From Euclidia mi (lineage: Eukaryota; Arthropoda; Insecta; Lepidoptera; Erebidae), in assembly GCA_944739405.2 (NCBI GenBank), contig OX123182.2:95782051-95846050 (forward strand): 64,000 nt of DNA, written 5' to 3'. The translations under genes and the position numbers were made by a program. This document shows positions 44,530-56,468 of the stretch, piece by piece. A model generated the notes under the pieces. The model did not search any database and was not told where the DNA came from. It saw only the letters and a list, made by a program, of their open reading frames with translations. Positions within the stretch are counted from its first letter, which is position 1, and every line of letters starts with the position of its first letter.

Positions 44530-46519
44530 GTTATAATATTTAAAAAGATATGATTTTTACGTATATTTTTTTATGTCCTGTAAATTTATATACCTATTTT
44601 AGCTTATCTTTGAAACAACGAGCTAAAAATATATCCGACTAACATAATAATAATTCGAAATTTTAAAAAATGCGCATCTACATATATGCACCAGACGCTG
44701 ATTAATATGTAAATAAGGAGTAAGTGATGTCAGGATGAGTTATTTCTATGCATATTTAATTGGCAATATTAAAATGCTAGTAACTAGCTTAATACGAAAG
44801 CAGTAACTGAGCTATGCATATTCGATATAGTTTAATTATAAACTGCTATTGTAAATCCTACCATAATGGAGAGCGAGCTTTACATATTTGTAAGAAGAAA
44901 ATGTTATTTTTTCAGTACACGATACCAGTATCCATATGCCAGAACAGCATGGTTTATTCCGCCTTTCTAACTTTAATTCATATTTGTATATATTTCGATC
45001 TGGACATCTCACTAGATTTTGTACTACATTTCTTGGCGTGTAGTTATCATACGTTGTATTTGTTTATTCTCTACAAACGTCAATAAACGTAACGTCTTTG
45101 TGCATAAACCTTTTGATGTCAACATATTTAACATTATTCCTATTTTTACAACAGAACTTAATAAAACATCTTTGACAAAGCCTGATTGTCAAAATAAAGC
45201 GCCCTTCCCGTAAAGCATTATTCAGGTCATAAGGAAATCGTAAATATATAATGGATTTTTATTCAAAAACGTATGAGTATTATGGCAGTGTAATGGGGGA
45301 TCATATAAGGAGTTTTCATAGGGATCGGTAAGGTTATTGTCATGATAATGATGCAGTAGGGCCAGGTAAACTGTACAGTGGCAACTTTATGTGGTAAGTG
45401 TCGTCATGTACAGGTACATTGTGTCAATATAAAAATGGTCATTTGATACAATACGTCAAAGTATGTACAATGTCGGACTTAATACTGGTAGCATGATCTC
45501 CTAGATAACCATACGCTGATTCGGATATTATCCTGGTCGGCGTATAAAATAGTTGTAACAAAAAATATACAATTTACTTATTTATAAAACAGTGCCGAAA
45601 AATATAAAAAGGTACGCGAGTAAGATTGTAAAAATATAACGGGGCTGTGTTTTGTCTATTAGTTCATCTAATGTAATAGTGTCATCAATTTGTAAGAGAT
45701 GGCACCACTAGGCCCATTTTCAAGACGAACAGTAAAAATGTACACTGCATAGCAAAATAATTATTTTTGGTTGCCAGTTGTTTACTATTAGATACCTATA
45801 TTAAAAATTTTGAATATTGGGCACCCTGTACTCACTATACTGTAACTTTTCAATAAAATCAACAAAACTTTCAATGGTATAAAAATTTTTCTGGCGGGCC
45901 TGCACATATTGAAATTTCAGAAAGAGAATACCTTTGACACACGTAGCTTTATGGTGGTCACATAAATCACTTCAGTACGTTTGAATATACCCCTTAAAGT
46001 GCTTTTTATTTTTTTTAGAATGGCCTCAAATCTTGGACGTTGCTTGACAGTGTGCAGCAATATGTGTTAAGAAGTACTTAAATTGTGGCTTGCTGATATG
46101 TGCAATAGTCCTTACGCCTACTTTCGATCAAAGTTCACATTGGTTGTGCACCTCATAAATGAAAAACGGTAAAAGCAAACATATTCTGCATTGAATCTTA
46201 CTCCATAAAAGTATTATCCTCTATGCAATTAAGAATATGAAAAAGGGAACAAAATTGAGCGGCGTTCAGAAAATATACTATTGATATTAGCCAACTCAAG
46301 AAACATGAACAAAGCGGACCTAATTAAAAGAAAAGATTCCTTTGTATCATGTCGGTTTATATTCAGAAATGTTATTAATTTTAATAAAATATCGGCGAAA
46401 GAGTACATAATTGTGGCCAAAATTATTTATCGCTAGAATAAACCTTTCATATATTTTGCCGTATAATTCAAGCCGCTGGTAACAATATAGCAGCATTTCT
46501 TTGTCAGACTAATGTTTTT
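44530..46519. other. non-coding interior, no recognised element
   Basis: AT-rich DNA between the diverged direct repeats. The 90-codon frame at 44814-45086 and the 63-codon frame at 46229-46420 have no recognisable motif. Their preservation in the right arm (57902-58174 and 56568-56759) reflects the recent duplication. I see no RNA gene. Confidence 0.45.
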
Positions 46520-46769
46520 TTATCATCATCAACCTTTAACAGTCCACTGCTGCACTAGGCTTCTCCTATGAAAGGAGGAATTGGCCTACTATACCACGCT
46601 GGCCAAACGGGTTGGTATAGGGTTTGTATCAAGTTTTCCTTCTCTTACAGTGCTGTTCTATGCATAATATGCTCCCTCTGTCGGCTCTTACGACACCCAT
46701 GGGATGATATGGGGTGGTGACAATCCGTATTCTTAATCCGTCACCACACGGACAACACGGCTTTTTATC
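46520..46769 (-). mobile_element. SINE, inverted (left arm)
   Basis: On the minus strand it runs from CCGTGTTGTCCGTGTGGTGA through CCACCCCATATCATCCCATG and CGTAAGAGCCGACAGAGG to GCAGCAGTGGACTGTTAAAG and GATGATGATA. It is the same family as 27962-28230. The head lacks a clear B box. Its duplicate is at 56219-56468. Confidence 0.8.
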
Positions 46770-48228
46770 GTTTGGAAAATATTACAACATATTTTTTCTT
46801 TTTGGTTTATTTTTAATGTAGACTAGTTGAAATTTAAAGTCGTCTTCACACTTGTGTATTTGCTATCAAGAATTATGCGTAGGTACCCATACTATCCAGT
46901 GATATCAAAATACCACTAAATACTGATTACTGCGTTTGTAATGGTAGGAGTATAGTTGTTTTATACTGTGGTTGTAGTGTTAAACTGGACGCCCGTCTAA
47001 CTGTTTCAGTCACCAAATTTCGTGTGCTCATAAGAAGAATAGAAGATTCGTTGACAGAGAAAATTAGTAAAAAGAGAAAAGTAAAAATGTTTTTATCACC
47101 GATGGGTTCAGCAGCATTGCAATCACTACGAAGAGCCGCATTAACTTAGCCATTGGGTTCCATGTTATATTATTATCTATTTTTCTAAAGTTGTAATTTG
47201 AATTATACACGACTTCGTCAAACTTTACTGTTTGGTGTAATGAATCGAAATATTCTAGTCGGTCGTATCATAATGTTATGTAAAATAATGATTATATGGC
47301 AGAGCAAAGCTTCCTGAAACAGGGTGTAAGCTTGAAAGGAAGTTCCAGTCACTGTCCGCCTTATTATAAAACATAGATAAAATATACATCGAAATTTAGT
47401 CCTAGCATTTCCTATTTAAATTGAACATAAGTCAACTGTAACAATTTTGTAAAATTATAATAATAACTAATTTTTCAAAAAGTATTTTGAAATCTTCCTA
47501 ATCCAGGACCTGTTTTTTACTTTTAATATAATCTTTTAAGTTTATATTAATATATTTTATATGTGACCAATAATTAATTTTCCCCAATTTTCTCATCACT
47601 ATAGATTAATTATATATAATAAATGTTCATTAATGATTGAAATCCTGTATCATTGTAAATCGTTATTAACTTATTTTTTATATTTTTGAGAATGCCTGTA
47701 GTATTTAACGTGTATTTCATTTTATTATTCCAGTGATGAATAATCTTAGAAGTAATTGCCTAAGCTAACATTTTAAACCGTACTATAAGCTGCAGCATAC
47801 GTTACATTTGTTGTTCAAATAAAAATATTGTAAAATAAACATCGGAGATTGGCACTTAGTTTTTTAAGCAGCTACTCTTTGACCGATATTTCACAACACT
47901 ATGAAAAATACGCTTACGTTACTTAGATTTCTAAAGTACTGGAGCATATAGTAGAGTATGAAAACATGTTACTTGACATAACAACTGACTGTCTTTTGTC
48001 ATATTTTTGTACGCTTTGCATATATTTGCACACAGAGTAGATACTGTAATAAACCAAATAAATGGACTCATGTATTTTATATTTTATGTAAATGCATCCG
48101 TCAACATTATTTTGTAGTATTCGCCAAAACAGTACATTGCTTTATACATTTGGAAAAATTGGGGTTTTATCAAAATAGTGTTTTCTTTGACATTCGTTTA
48201 AACTAATATATGTTTATACTAGTCGACG

Positions 48229-48419
48229 CCAGTGGCTTCGCACGCAGATATTTTCGAATTGCCTGTTTTGCCCGATCCCGTGGGAATTTCGGGAAATCCC
48301 GTCTTAGTGCACCCTTACGGTCCCCAAGGAACATACGTGTTAAATTTCAGCTTCTTGCGCCGAGTAGTTTTGGCTGTAGCTTGTCTGTCAGTCAGTCAGT
48401 AACGCAAGAATTTTAAAGA
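48229..48419 (-). mobile_element. 191-bp mini-Helitron (left arm)
   Basis: On the minus strand the element reads TCTTTAAAATTCTTGCG at its 5' end and GCCACTGGCGTCGACTAG at its 3' end, inserted between A and T. The interior contains four TGAC-type repeats (CTGACTGACTGACAGAC) and CGGGATTTCCCGAAATTCC, a hairpin-forming palindrome. It has no coding capacity: the 68-codon frame over it is chance. It has exact duplicates at 54294-54484 and 62655-62845. Confidence 0.75.
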
Positions 48420-48604
48420 TAATATGCATTCCTATAAAAGCTAAAGCTGTATCTATTTATGGATATGTAATGCGATGCGAACTTGCAATGTGTACTATAT
48501 GCATCTCCAATGTAACAATTTACGAATGATTCAATATTATTACGAATATGGTTCAACATTTTCTTAAGACCTTATTTTATAAATATATAATAAGTAGATT
48601 TGTC

Positions 48605-49600
48605 AAATAAATACCTCCAATCATCTTTGACGGGTTAAATATTAAGATCACTTCGAGCGTTAAGGACCTGGGACTACACATAAATGACACCCTTAACTGG
48701 AGAACGCAAGTCACTAACGTGTGTCACTGGGACCCTGCGATGTCTCTATCGTCTGAAGAATTTCCTTCCCTCCAAAACAAAGATTATTATACTAGTGCAA
48801 TCTTTAGTGTTCCCTATCATCGGTTATGGTGATGTGTGTTATTATGACCTGAATGCAGACCTTCTCAACAAACTCGACCGGCTTCTCAATAACTGCATTC
48901 GATTCGTTTTCAATCTTCGCAAGTATGACTATGTGTCTGCTTATCGTTCTCAACTGAGATGGCTTCCCATTCGCCAACGCCTTAGTTTGCGTGCTCTCAC
49001 TACTCTCTACTCGCTACTTCACTCACCGACTCCTCCAGCTTATCTAGCTTCTCACTTTCAATATCTATGCTCTTCGCATGATAAAGCCCTTCGTTCTTCC
49101 CATAACCTTTTACTTCTATGTCCTCAACATAGCTCTGGCCTTGCACATTCTTCCTTCTACGTTCAAGCTATACACTTATGGAACGCGCTCCCACTGGAAG
49201 TCAGGACGGCAGACAGTTTCTGGACATTTAAAAACAAGGCTCAATGGATTCAACGTGGGTTATTGGCTGATTAATCGTAGTCATCACATGATTATGTATG
49301 TATATAGAATATCTTATTGAATATATATGTATATATATAAATATATATGTTATAATATATTATTATTTACAAATATTATATTATATATAGTATATTATAT
49401 TAATTATTAAATTTATATGTTTATTGTATAAGTGTGTTATGTATTTTATTTATTAAAGTATCTAGTTATATCTAAATTCAATTATAAGATACTTCCACCT
49501 AATACCTGCCTTAACTATCTCTGCATCACCCTAAGGTAGACTGTTAGACAATGCCTAAGGCATTAAGTCCGCCTACGTACAGTATTGTGCAATTTAAGTT
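48605..49600 (+). pseudogene. CR1-like LINE RT C-terminus and 3' UTR (left arm)
   Basis: Reading begins mid-RT with INGLNIKITSS-like VKDLGLHINDTLNW in one frame. It then shifts near 48690-48740 to GTLRCLYRLKNFLPSK, FPIIGYGDVCYYDLN and LRWLPIRQRLSLR, and ends at a stop at 49272. This is the thumb and C-terminal domain of a CR1/Daphne-like non-LTR retrotransposon. The 3' UTR has a polymorphic AT tract (49320-49420) and the block AATGCCTAAGGCATTAAGTC, typical of this LINE type. It is 5'-truncated at about 48605 and frameshifted once. Confidence 0.85.
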
Positions 49601-49681
49601 TTGCTATGGAGTCATAAGAGAATGAGGATGGCTATGGTTTATTAGTAGTTATGTGATGGTATTTGAGTGAGTCATCATCAG

Positions 49682-49705
49682 AGGCAGCGATAGCCTAGTG
49701 GAGAG
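49682..49705 (+). repeat. SINE head scrap
   Basis: GGCAGCGATAGCCTAGTGGA is identical to the 5' head of the SINE at 854. Only this A-box part is present. Its duplicate near 53030 is inverted. Confidence 0.5.
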
Positions 49706-50047
49706 ACATGTGTGATGAAGTGTTCTGTCCCTTCAATTTGATCATGGTTTAAATGAATTTTCTCTGTAAGAGTTGTTGGTGGCCAAAGGAGCCTTAAATT
49801 ATGACCTTCGTATTATAATAATAATGATGAATAATGTCGACAAGTGATTATTGTAATGATGATGAATAAATGAGGTCGACTATTGTTATATTATTGTATA
49901 TTATGGTGTAGGTAAAGATTGATATTGTAAGAAATTTACGAATTATGTTGGAATGGCGAGATGTGATTATGAAAATCTGGATAAATATTATGGTTAAATT
50001 TGGTTGAATATGAAAATATGGACAAAAATAATTATGATTTTATACTT

Positions 50048-51307
50048 ATCAAAGTCAAAGTCAAAATCCCTTATTCATTTGGGTCACGCTTGTGAACGTC
50101 AAGATAATAAATTTATAAAATAATTACTTAATGACTCTACATTTATATTTACTGCCACGTTCGCAAAGCAAGGGCGTAGAACCATGAGAAAGAACAGGCA
50201 ATAAAACTCACGGTTACTCTTTTTATCGTCAGGTTTTGCATAATACACATAATTGACATTTTGTAAGGTGCTGCAACTATTACACCTCATATATCACTTG
50301 TATATATTTACTGTACATAACAATACTCAAGCATAATACTTAATTTTAATTTTGATGTTCAGTTAGCCTCCTCAGAATAGACATGGTGAAACAGGAGCAT
50401 CCACTTACATTATATTATATATCTAATAATGCAGGCAATCCGCGAAAGTGATCAGAACCATGATGGAAATGTTGCAGTTTAATATTAAAATTTAATACCA
50501 GCCGCAAGACCGTCATCGACCAGTCATCGCAAGTAGCACCCGTTCACGAGTATGACGCATGGCCGTTTGTATTTGTGCATGGATAAATTCATTATATGAA
50601 GAGGCAATTTGTTGAAAAATCGCAAACCAATCCCCGCAAATGAGTTCTGAACTTTATGTAAACGGTAGTTAGTTCCCACTAGTTTATGCTTATTCCTTGT
50701 GTTCACTTTGTGCAAATCACTATTTTTGCGGTATAGAATTAAGTTTTTCTTAATGTACATTAAATTAGCATATATATATTGCGATCCAACTGTCAATATA
50801 TCTACTTCTTGAAATTTATCACGTAAAGAAACTCTAGCACTTAACTTATAAATTGCACGTATGGCCCTCTTTTGAATGACAAAAATAGTCTGTATATCAG
50901 CAGCTGTACCCCATAACATTATACCGTAAGACATTACGCTGTGAAAATGACTAAAGTAAACTAGTCTAGCAGTATCTATATCTGTGAATTCCCTAACTTT
51001 TCTAACTGCAGACGCTGCAGAACTAAGTTTGACTGCGAGACAGGATATTTGGGCGCCCCACTGAAGCTTACTACCTAAAGTTAGACCTAAGAATACGGTT
51101 GATTCGACTAGTTGAATTGTTTCCTTATTTAAAATTATATTAGTAGGAACACTTTTGACATTAGGCGAAGAGAAATTAACACATTTGGTTTTGCTAGGTT
51201 TGAGTACCAAATTATTTGTCGAAAACCAATCTAATACTTGTGCAAGAGTGTTATTATTATATATATCAAAGTTACTTAAATTGCGATCAACTTTAAAAAT
51301 TATTGAC
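50048..51307 (-). pseudogene. Jockey-like LINE RT C-terminus and 3' UTR
   Basis: From 51307 the minus strand reads SIIFKVDRNLSNFD, then VLDWFSTNNLVLKPSKTKC, TVFLGLTLGSKLQWG and VMSYGIMLWG. It ends near 50524 after KLPLHIMNL. These follow the RT motif order after the catalytic block, in the Jockey style (W-F-x2-N-x-L). The 3' UTR runs to 50048 and ends in AAAGTCAAAGTCAAAATCCC (plus strand). The 5' end is cut exactly where an LTR begins (51308). The arm boundary at 51117 falls inside it, so only part is duplicated. Confidence 0.85.
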
Positions 51308-51525
51308 TGTAGCGGCTGCTGACGCTACAAATTATATGCGAGGCGTAATATTGCATTAGCACGGCCCGGCAGTCGTCTCCCTTCACGCATACAGTTAGGT
51401 CGTGGTTAGGTAGTTTATTTATAAGTATATTTAAATGTGGTACCACAGTAAAGTATATATTTCTTCGCTTTGCATCTTTCCTTTATCTCTTCACACGTAC
51501 CTCAACATCTTCATATACCCGTACA
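51308..51525 (+). repeat. 218-bp LTR, 5' LTR orientation
   Basis: It starts TGTAGCGGCTGCTGACGCTACA (terminal 7-bp palindrome TGTAGCG...CGCTACA) and ends CATATACCCGTACA, obeying TG...CA. Immediately after it comes TTGGTGACCCCTGAC, the primer binding site type seen downstream of 5' LTRs in many lepidopteran Ty3/gypsy-like elements. It interrupts the LINE RT at 51307. Only about 89 bases of internal sequence remain, and no 3' LTR is present. Confidence 0.75.
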
Positions 51526-51540
51526 TTGGTGACCCCTGAC
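51526..51540 (+). other. primer binding site candidate
   Basis: TTGGTGACCCCTGAC directly abuts the LTR end at 51525. It is the expected place for the tRNA primer; species not assigned. Confidence 0.6.
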
Positions 51541-51563
51541 AACGAACACGTAACAAAAAACAA

Positions 51564-52208
51564 ATGCCGCGTTGCCGCCGAAGCTGTGCCGAAGGTTACG
51601 TGTTTTCATTACGTATTCAACTAGTCGAATCAACCGTATTCTTAGGTCTAACTTTAGGTAGTAAGCTTCAGTGGGGCGCCCAAATATCCTGTCTCGCAGT
51701 CAAACTTAGTTCTGCAGCGTCTGCAGTTAGAAAAGTTAGGGAATTCACAGATATAGATACTGCTAGACTAGTTTACTTTAGTCATTTTCACAGCGTAATG
51801 TCTTACGGTATAATGTTATGGGGTACAGCTGCTGATATACAGACTATTTTTGTCATTCAAAAGAGGGCCATACGTGCAATTTATAAGTTAAGTGCTAGAG
51901 TTTCTTTACGTGATAAATTTCAAGAAGTAGATATATTGACAGTTGGATCGCAATATATATATGCTAATTTAATGTACATTAAGAAAAACTTAATTCTATA
52001 CCGCAAAAATAGTGATTTGCACAAAGTGAACACAAGGAATAAGCATAAACTAGTGGGAACTAACTACCGTTTACATAAAGTTCAGAACTCATTTGCGGGG
52101 ATTGGTTTGCGATTTTTCAACAAATTGCCTCTTCATATAATGAATTTATCCATGCACAAATACAAACGGCCATGCGTCATACTCGTGAACGGGTGCTACT
52201 TGCGATGA
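51564..52208 (+). pseudogene. chimeric ORF: LTR-element leader fused to LINE RT
   Basis: The first 17 codons (MPRCRRSCAEGYVFSLR) come from the leader of the LTR element. From 51615 the frame continues in the duplicated LINE RT fragment (QLVESTVFLGLTLGSKLQWG). A 214-codon open frame results from the rearrangement breakpoint. It lacks all catalytic RT motifs and has no reason to be functional, though it has a fresh start codon downstream of a possible LTR promoter. Confidence 0.85.
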
Positions 52209-52684
52209 CTGGTCGATGACGGTCTTGCGGCTGGTATTAAATTTTAATATTAAACTGCAACATTTCCATCATGGTTCTGATCACTTTCGCGGATTGCCTG
52301 CATTATTAGATATATAATATAATGTAAGTGGATGCTCCTGTTTCACCATGTCTATTCTGAGGAGGCTAACTGAACATCAAAATTAAAATTAAGTATTATG
52401 CTTGAGTATTGTTATGTACAGTAAATATATACAAGTGATATATGAGGTGTAATAGTTGCAGCACCTTACAAAATGTCAATTATGTGTATTATGCAAAACC
52501 TGACGATAAAAAGAGTAACCGTGAGTTTTATTGCCTGTTCTTTCTCATGGTTCTACGCCCTTGCTTTGCGAACGTGGCAGTAAATATAAATGTAGAGTCA
52601 TTAAGTAATTATTTTATAAATTTATTATCTTGACGTTCACAAGCGTGACCCAAATGAATAAGGGATTTTGACTTTGACTTTGAT
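52209..52684 (+). repeat. 3' UTR of duplicated Jockey-like LINE (right arm)
   Basis: This mirrors 50048-50523 and ends in GGGATTTTGACTTTGACTTTGA. The duplicated direct-repeat unit begins shortly after it, at 52749. Confidence 0.8.
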
Positions 52685-53112
52685 AAGTATAAAATCATAA
52701 TTATTTTTGTCCATATTTTCATATTCAACCAAATTTAACCATAATATTTATCCAGATTTTCATAATCACATCTCGCCATTCCAACATAATTCGTAAATTT
52801 CTTACAATATCAATCTTTACCTACACCATAATATACAATAATATAACAATAGTCGACCTCATTTATTCATCATCATTACAATAATCACTTGTCGACATTA
52901 TTCATCATTATTATTATAATACGAAGGTCATAATTTAAGGCTCCTTTGGCCACCAACAACTCTTACAGAGAAAATTCATTTAAACCATGATCAAATTGAA
53001 GGGACAGAACACTTCATCACACATGTCTCTCCACTAGGCTATCGCTGCCTCTGATGATGACTCACTCAAATACCATCACATAACTACTAATAAACCATAG
53101 CCATCCTCATTC

Positions 53113-54108
53113 TCTTATGACTCCATAGCAAAACTTAAATTGCACAATACTGTACGTAGGCGGACTTAATGCCTTAGGCATTGTCTAACAGTCTACCTTA
53201 GGGTGATGCAGAGATAGTTAAGGCAGGTATTAGGTGGAAGTATCTTATAATTGAATTTAGATATAACTAGATACTTTAATAAATAAAATACATAACACAC
53301 TTATACAATAAACATATAAATTTAATATATAATATAATATTTGTAAATAATAATATATTATAACATATATATTTATATATATACATATATATTCAATAAG
53401 ATATTCTATATACATACATAATCATGTGATGACTACGATTAATCAGCCAATAACCCACGTTGAATCCATTGAGCCTTGTTTTTAAATGTCCAGAAACTGT
53501 CTGCCGTCCTGACTTCCAGTGGGAGCGCGTTCCATAAGTGTATAGCTTGAACGTAGAAGGAAGAATGTGCAAGGCCAGAGCTATGTTGAGGACATAGAAG
53601 TAAAAGGTTATGGGAAGAACGAAGGGCTTTATCATGCGAAGAGCATAGATATTGAAAGTGAGAAGCTAGATAAGCTGGAGGAGTCGGTGAGTGAAGTAGC
53701 GAGTAGAGAGTAGTGAGAGCACGCAAACTAAGGCGTTGGCGAATGGGAAGCCATCTCAGTTGAGAACGATAAGCAGACACATAGTCATACTTGCGAAGAT
53801 TGAAAACGAATCGAATGCAGTTATTGAGAAGCCGGTCGAGTTTGTTGAGAAGGTCTGCATTCAGGTCATAATAACACACATCACCATAACCGATGATAGG
53901 GAACACTAAAGATTGCACTAGTATAATAATCTTTGTTTTGGAGGGAAGGAAATTCTTCAGACGATAGAGACATCGCAGGGTCCCAGTGACACACGTTAGT
54001 GACTTGCGTTCTCCAGTTAAGGGTGTCATTTATGTGTAGTCCCAGGTCCTTAACGCTCGAAGTGATCTTAATATTTAACCCGTCAAAGATGATTGGAGGT
54101 ATTTATTT
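53113..54108 (-). pseudogene. CR1-like LINE RT C-terminus (right arm)
   Basis: This is the inverted copy of 48605-49600, with identical 196-codon open frame (53439-54029) and the same frameshift. The AT-rich tract in the 3' UTR is 19 bases shorter than in the left arm. A further direct copy is at 61474-62469. Confidence 0.88.
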
Positions 54109-54293
54109 GACAAATCTACTTATTATATATTTATAAAATAAGGTCTTAAGAAAATGTTGAACCATATTCGTAATAATATTGAATCATTCGTAAATTGTTA
54201 CATTGGAGATGCATATAGTACACATTGCAAGTTCGCATCGCATTACATATCCATAAATAGATACAGCTTTAGCTTTTATAGGAATGCATATTA

Positions 54294-54484
54294 TCTTTAA
54301 AATTCTTGCGTTACTGACTGACTGACAGACAAGCTACAGCCAAAACTACTCGGCGCAAGAAGCTGAAATTTAACACGTATGTTCCTTGGGGACCGTAAGG
54401 GTGCACTAAGACGGGATTTCCCGAAATTCCCACGGGATCGGGCAAAACAGGCAATTCGAAAATATCTGCGTGCGAAGCCACTGG
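54294..54484 (+). mobile_element. 191-bp mini-Helitron (right arm)
   Basis: Inverted duplicate of 48229-48419, with the same TC start and CTAG end between A and T. Confidence 0.75.
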
Positions 54485-55921
54485 CGTCGACTAGTATAAA
54501 CATATATTAGTTTAAACGAATGTCAAAGAAAACACTATTTTGATAAAACCCCAATTTTTCCAAATGTATAAAGCAATGTACTGTTTTGGCGAATACTACA
54601 AAATAATGTTGACGGATGCATTTACATAAAATATAAAATACATGAGTCCATTTATTTGGTTTATTACAGTATCTACTCTGTGTGCAAATATATGCAAAGC
54701 GTACAAAAATATGACAAAAGACAGTCAGTTGTTATGTCAAGTAACATGTTTTCATACTCTACTATATGCTCCAGTACTTTAGAAATCTAAGTAACGTAAG
54801 CGTATTTTTCATAGTGTTGTGAAATATCGGTCAAAGAGTAGCTGCTTAAAAAACTAAGTGCCAATCTCCGATGTTTATTTTACAATATTTTTATTTGAAC
54901 AACAAATGTAACGTATGCTGCAGCTTATAGTACGGTTTAAAATGTTAGCTTAGGCAATTACTTCTAAGATTATTCATCACTGGAATAATAAAATGAAATA
55001 CACGTTAAATACTACAGGCATTCTCAAAAATATAAAAAATAAGTTAATAACGATTTACAATGATACAGGATTTCAATCATTAATGAACATTTATTATATA
55101 TAATTAATCTATAGTGATGAGAAAATTGGGGAAAATTAATTATTGGTCACATATAAAATATATTAATATAAACTTAAAAGATTATATTAAAAGTAAAAAA
55201 CAGGTCCTGGATTAGGAAGATTTCAAAATACTTTTTGAAAAATTAGTTATTATTATAATTTTACAAAATTGTTACAGTTGACTTATGTTCAATTTAAATA
55301 GGAAATGCTAGGACTAAATTTCGATGTATATTTTATCTATGTTTTATAATAAGGCGGACAGTGACTGGAACTTCCTTTCAAGCTTACACCCTGTTTCAGG
55401 AAGCTTTGCTCTGCCATATAATCATTATTTTACATAACATTATGATACGACCGACTAGAATATTTCGATTCATTACACCAAACAGTAAAGTTTGACGAAG
55501 TCGTGTATAATTCAAATTACAACTTTAGAAAAATAGATAATAATATAACATGGAACCCAATGGCTAAGTTAATGCGGCTCTTCGTAGTGATTGCAATGCT
55601 GCTGAACCCATCGGTGATAAAAACATTTTTACTTTTCTCTTTTTACTAATTTTCTCTGTCAACGAATCTTCTATTCTTCTTATGAGCACACGAAATTTGG
55701 TGACTGAAACAGTTAGACGGGCGTCCAGTTTAACACTACAACCACAGTATAAAACAACTATACTCCTACCATTACAAACGCAGTAATCAGTATTTAGTGG
55801 TATTTTGATATCACTGGATAGTATGGGTACCTACGCATAATTCTTGATAGCAAATACACAAGTGTGAAGACGACTTTAAATTTCAACTAGTCTACATTAA
55901 AAATAAACCAAAAAGAAAAAA

Positions 55922-56196
55922 ATTGGTTGCCTGTAAAGTCGGTATACGGGCGAAAGTTTTACGTGACAACGACTTTGACTGGTAAAATAATTTTAATGTG
56001 AATATTCATTCGTATAGTAGGAAGAAGGATGAAAGACGCGTGCCTTTCACTTTTTATGTCTGTCTCTCTCGCTCTTAGGCGGGACGCGTGCCTCTCACTC
56101 GCTCTCATTGTGAGCGCATAACGTGAGCGGAGCGTAACGCAGTTTCTTGAAGTGTCACCCGGCAAACCAATTTATAAGACGTTGTCACGTCAAAAA
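55922..56196 (+). mobile_element. 275-bp MITE-like insertion, right arm only
   Basis: The left arm has the empty site (an A run joined to TATGTTGTAATATT), so the 275 bases were gained here or lost there. Subterminal inverted repeats are visible: TTTTACGTGACAACG near 55958 against CGTTGTCACGTCAAAA near 56180. The ends TTGGTTGCC and GGCAAACCAA also pair. The interior has GACGCGTGCC and a CTCTCTCGCTC tract. It lies in an A run, so the target duplication cannot be defined. No coding capacity. Confidence 0.8.
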
Positions 56197-56218
56197 TATG
56201 TTGTAATATTTTCCAAAC

Positions 56219-56468
56219 GATAAAAAGCCGTGTTGTCCGTGTGGTGACGGATTAAGAATACGGATTGTCACCACCCCATATCATCCCATGGGTGTCGTAA
56301 GAGCCGACAGAGGGAGCATATTATGCATAGAACAGCACTGTAAGAGAAGGAAAACTTGATACAAACCCTATACCAACCCGTTTGGCCAGCGTGGTATAGT
56401 AGGCCAATTCCTCCTTTCATAGGAGAAGCCTAGTGCAGCAGTGGACTGTTAAAGGTTGATGATGATAA
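56219..56468 (+). mobile_element. SINE (right arm)
   Basis: Inverted duplicate of 46520-46769, ending in GGTTGATGATGATAAAAAAA. It lies 22 bases downstream of the MITE-like insertion. Confidence 0.8.

Larger units (their letters stand above)
41590..48180. repeat. diverged direct repeats flanking about 3.1 kb
   Basis: Sequence at 41590-41944 plus 44329-44520 (one block once the Helitron is removed) resembles 47640-48180. Shared words include TATTTCACAACACTATGAAA, CACAGAGTAGATACTGTAAT and TCCGTCAACATTATTTTGTA. They are in the same orientation and clearly diverged. They could be old LTRs of an unrecognised element (the intervening DNA has no coding capacity), or two copies of one repeat. Both are duplicated in the right arm. 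Confidence 0.65.
39493..51117 (+). repeat. left arm of giant inverted duplication
   Basis: Positions in this arm pair with 51615-61112 on the opposite strand. The coordinate sum is 102,732 near the centre, 102,713 after a 19-bp difference in an AT-rich tract near 49350, and 102,988 after a 275-bp insertion in the right arm. It is 100,604 after a 2,384-bp insertion in this arm, then 100,605 after a single-base homopolymer difference. The arm therefore runs from inside gypsy gag to inside a LINE RT. Only about six substitutions were noticed over more than 9 kb. Confidence 0.97.
51118..51614. other. 497-bp unique spacer of the palindrome
   Basis: The spacer is not duplicated in the window. It holds the upstream continuation of the minus-strand LINE RT (51118-51307), a short LTR (51308-51525), its primer binding site and about 50 bases of leader with the start of an ORF. 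The junction with the right arm at 51614/51615 changes abruptly from LTR-element leader to LINE RT. Confidence 0.92.

Noticed and set aside
48210..48416. 68-codon ORF repeated three times as a conserved gene
   Set aside because: It is read-through of the 191-bp mini-Helitron, repeated only because the segment is duplicated.
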